A stretch of 64,000 nt of DNA from contig NZ_VLKT01000033.1 in NCBI RefSeq assembly GCF_007830515.1, forward strand, positions 26,138 through 90,137, read 5' to 3'. The DNA is from Mesorhizobium tianshanense (GTDB lineage: Bacteria; Pseudomonadota; Alphaproteobacteria; Rhizobiales; Rhizobiaceae). Position numbers and translations under genes: made by a program. This document shows, in pieces, positions 62,789-64,000 of this stretch (the stretch's first letter is position 1; every line of letters starts with the position of its first letter). The notes under the pieces were generated by a model that ran no database searches, was not told the origin of the DNA, and saw only the letters and a list, made by a program, of their open reading frames with translations.

Positions 62789-63766
62789 CTAGGCCGAGCC
62801 TGAGATAAAACGCCAGACCTGGGCATCGGGCTCGATCTGGCCGCTGAGCACGAAATATTTGTAGAGCACGAGCAGGCTGATCGCCTGCTCGGCCCGCTCG
62901 TCGGCAAATTTGCGGCAATAGGCGTTGGCCGCGGCCACGATGCGTTCGGCCTCAGTCGGATGCCGCTCGAAATAGCGGACCCGTTCGGCAATGTCCGAGA
63001 AATCCGGTTCAAGCGGTGCGTAATGAACGTTGGCCTCGATCTGCTTTTCAGCGAACCATGTCTCGGAGGTTGGCGGCGGCATCAGGCACAGCGAATTCGA
63101 ACTCATGATCCATTTGAGGTTGGTCGCCACATCGTTGCCTTCGAGCGAAATGATGTAGCGGTAGCGCCGCTGCTGATCGATGCTCAGATAAGGCTTGCGA
63201 TATTCCGGCGCCGCGGACGGTTTAGGCGTGCCGACATCGCAAAAGGGCAGATCGCGCGCGGCTTGCAGAAGCAAGGTCCGTATCGGGTTGTTGAGCTTGC
63301 CGCGCCAGACCGCGACCGGGAGCTTGTCGGCGAAGGCGACACCGTCGGCGGGCATGTGGAAGTGACGGAACTTGTTGAGTTTGAACAGGACCCCGTTCCT
63401 GTTGTCGCCGGCAATCGGCCGGGCCTTGACGATCGACGGTACCCCCGGCACCCTGATGATGTCGCCGAATTGCAGGTCGACGAGCAAATCGGGATCGAAG
63501 TAGCGGATAAACTCCTTCAGATCATAGTAATACATGCTTCGGTCTGTCGGCAGGCGGCTGGCCGGCATGGCGTCGGGGCCAGGCGAGAAAGCGTCCTGCA
63601 ATCTGTTGTAATGGTTGAGACGTGCACGGACCGATCCGTCAGAAAACCTGGCCTGATCGAGCAGCCCGGCGAGCCTGCGGCGGAACAGCGCCTGCGGTGC
63701 GATATCGCGCACGACATTGCGCGCATAATAGAACAGCTTCTGTGCACTTCTTTGAAGGGTGGCCAT
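62789..63766 (-). CDS. Glycosyltransferase family 90 (CAP10/LpsA-like)
   Basis: The 325-residue protein has a CAP10-domain pattern: VAVWRGKLNNPIRTLLLQAA, then YRYIISLEGNDVATNLKWIM with SSNSLCLMPPPTSETWFAEK and YAPLEPDFSDIAERVRYFER. Rhizobial LpsA and related proteins of this group modify lipopolysaccharide or capsule cores. It has no signal peptide, so it acts in the cytosol or at the inner face of the membrane. It is the upstream gene of the GT90-GT29-sulfotransferase run. Confidence 0.82.
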   Translation of the reverse strand: MATLQRSAQKLFYYARNVVRDIAPQALFRRRLAGLLDQARFSDGSVRARLNHYNRLQDAFSPGPDAMPASRLPTDRSMYYYDLKEFIRYFDPDLLVDLQFGDIIRVPGVPSIVKARPIAGDNRNGVLFKLNKFRHFHMPADGVAFADKLPVAVWRGKLNNPIRTLLLQAARDLPFCDVGTPKPSAAPEYRKPYLSIDQQRRYRYIISLEGNDVATNLKWIMSSNSLCLMPPPTSETWFAEKQIEANVHYAPLEPDFSDIAERVRYFERHPTEAERIVAAANAYCRKFADERAEQAISLLVLYKYFVLSGQIEPDAQVWRFISGSA

Positions 63767-63963
63767 CGGTCGTCTGATTCAAAATCGGTCGGCTTGTGAT
63801 TGTACCGCTGGCCTCTCCTACACCATTGTGCGACCCGTCTTGCAAGCCCGGACCGTGGGATGGGCATCACCAGCCGTCCATGAGCGAATTCCGCACCTGT
63901 TATGCCCCAGGGCTCCGAACTCAGGTTAACGCGCTTTCGCTGTTGTCGATTGGCTGATTCCAT

Positions 63964-63988
63964 GGGCGCTCATTGATTCGGAGCGCCC
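63964..63988 (+). promoter_or_regulatory. Inverted repeat before a possible gene start
   Basis: GGGCGCT (63964-63970) pairs with AGCGCCC (63982-63988) around an 11-nt spacer, immediately before an ATG at 63992. It could be an operator or a translation-blocking hairpin. Confidence 0.3.
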
Positions 63989-63991
63989 GCC

Positions 63992-64000
63992 ATGACCATT
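63992..64000 (+). CDS. Possible start of a gene running off the window
   Basis: ATG-ACC-ATT with GGAG 9 bases upstream at the right edge. Only three codons are visible, so the call rests on the ribosome-binding site alone. Confidence 0.25.

Overview
The window is GC-rich chromosome from an alphaproteobacterium of the order Hyphomicrobiales, most probably Mesorhizobium or a close relative. This is inferred from gene content and order (lon-clpX-clpP; rplM-rpsI; bamE / cyt c chaperone / yceD / plsX-fabH-ihfA-merR; glyA-nrdR-ribD-ribE-ribH-nusB; ldtR-ldtP), from the type-2 ArgC, from the aspartate-type HemB, and from rhizobial palindromic intergenic repeats. No database search was possible, so the genus is an inference. 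Most of the window is housekeeping sequence.

Layout. 1-3.0 kb: the lon 5' end, clpX and clpP, all on the minus strand (protein quality control). 3.3-11.4 kb: a secreted tandem-repeat protein, then metabolic genes: an FAD oxidase, a P450, a cupin, O-acetylhomoserine sulfhydrylase, a CoA-binding protein, an AAA ATPase, a VOC protein, an enoyl-CoA hydratase and a thioesterase. 11.6-12.6 kb: rplM-rpsI. 12.7-18.96 kb: a zone of damage. A divergent LysR/aldo-keto reductase pair and an APH(6)-type kinase all carry single-base frameshifts, interspersed with intact glpQ-like, agmatinase and argC genes. 19-20.4 kb: heme A synthase and a DUF2842 protein. 20.4-30.0 kb: an exopolysaccharide cluster (deacetylase, CelD-like acetyltransferase, Wzc-like chain-length protein with a lost Walker A lysine, Wza-like lipoprotein, GT4, WcaJ-like priming transferase, Wzy-like polymerase) around a divergent control region rich in CCGTTA hexamers.

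30.08-33.37 kb: tRNA-Pro(GGG) followed by about 3.2 kb of small orphan genes, ending at a degenerate copy of the tRNA 3' end. This looks like a decayed tRNA-integrated element. 33.4-40.1 kb: small regulators and envelope proteins, then ihfA-fabH-plsX-yceD-chaperone and the opposed bamE. 40.3-42.5 kb: the H+-pyrophosphatase. 42.7-43.5 kb: an osmoprotectant ABC transporter collapsed by deletion into an ATPase-permease fusion fragment. 43.6-50.7 kb: MFS, nusB, ribH, an orphan gene, ribE, ribD, nrdR, an IalB-like protein and glyA, all on the minus strand. 50.9-60.7 kb: Na+/H+ antiporter, Tat-exported L,D-transpeptidase with its MarR-family regulator, acyl-CoA hydrolase, hemB, ppk2 and an aldo-keto reductase. 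60.9-63.8 kb: a surface-glycan module with a sulfotransferase, a sialyltransferase-fold GT29 and a GT90/LpsA-like transferase.

No CRISPR array, insertion sequence or prophage was seen. The least ordinary items are the GT29-sulfotransferase-GT90 module, the EPS cluster and its control region, the tRNA-bounded micro-island, the collapsed ABC transporter, the cluster of frameshifts, and palindromic repeats that overlap or abut gene stop codons.
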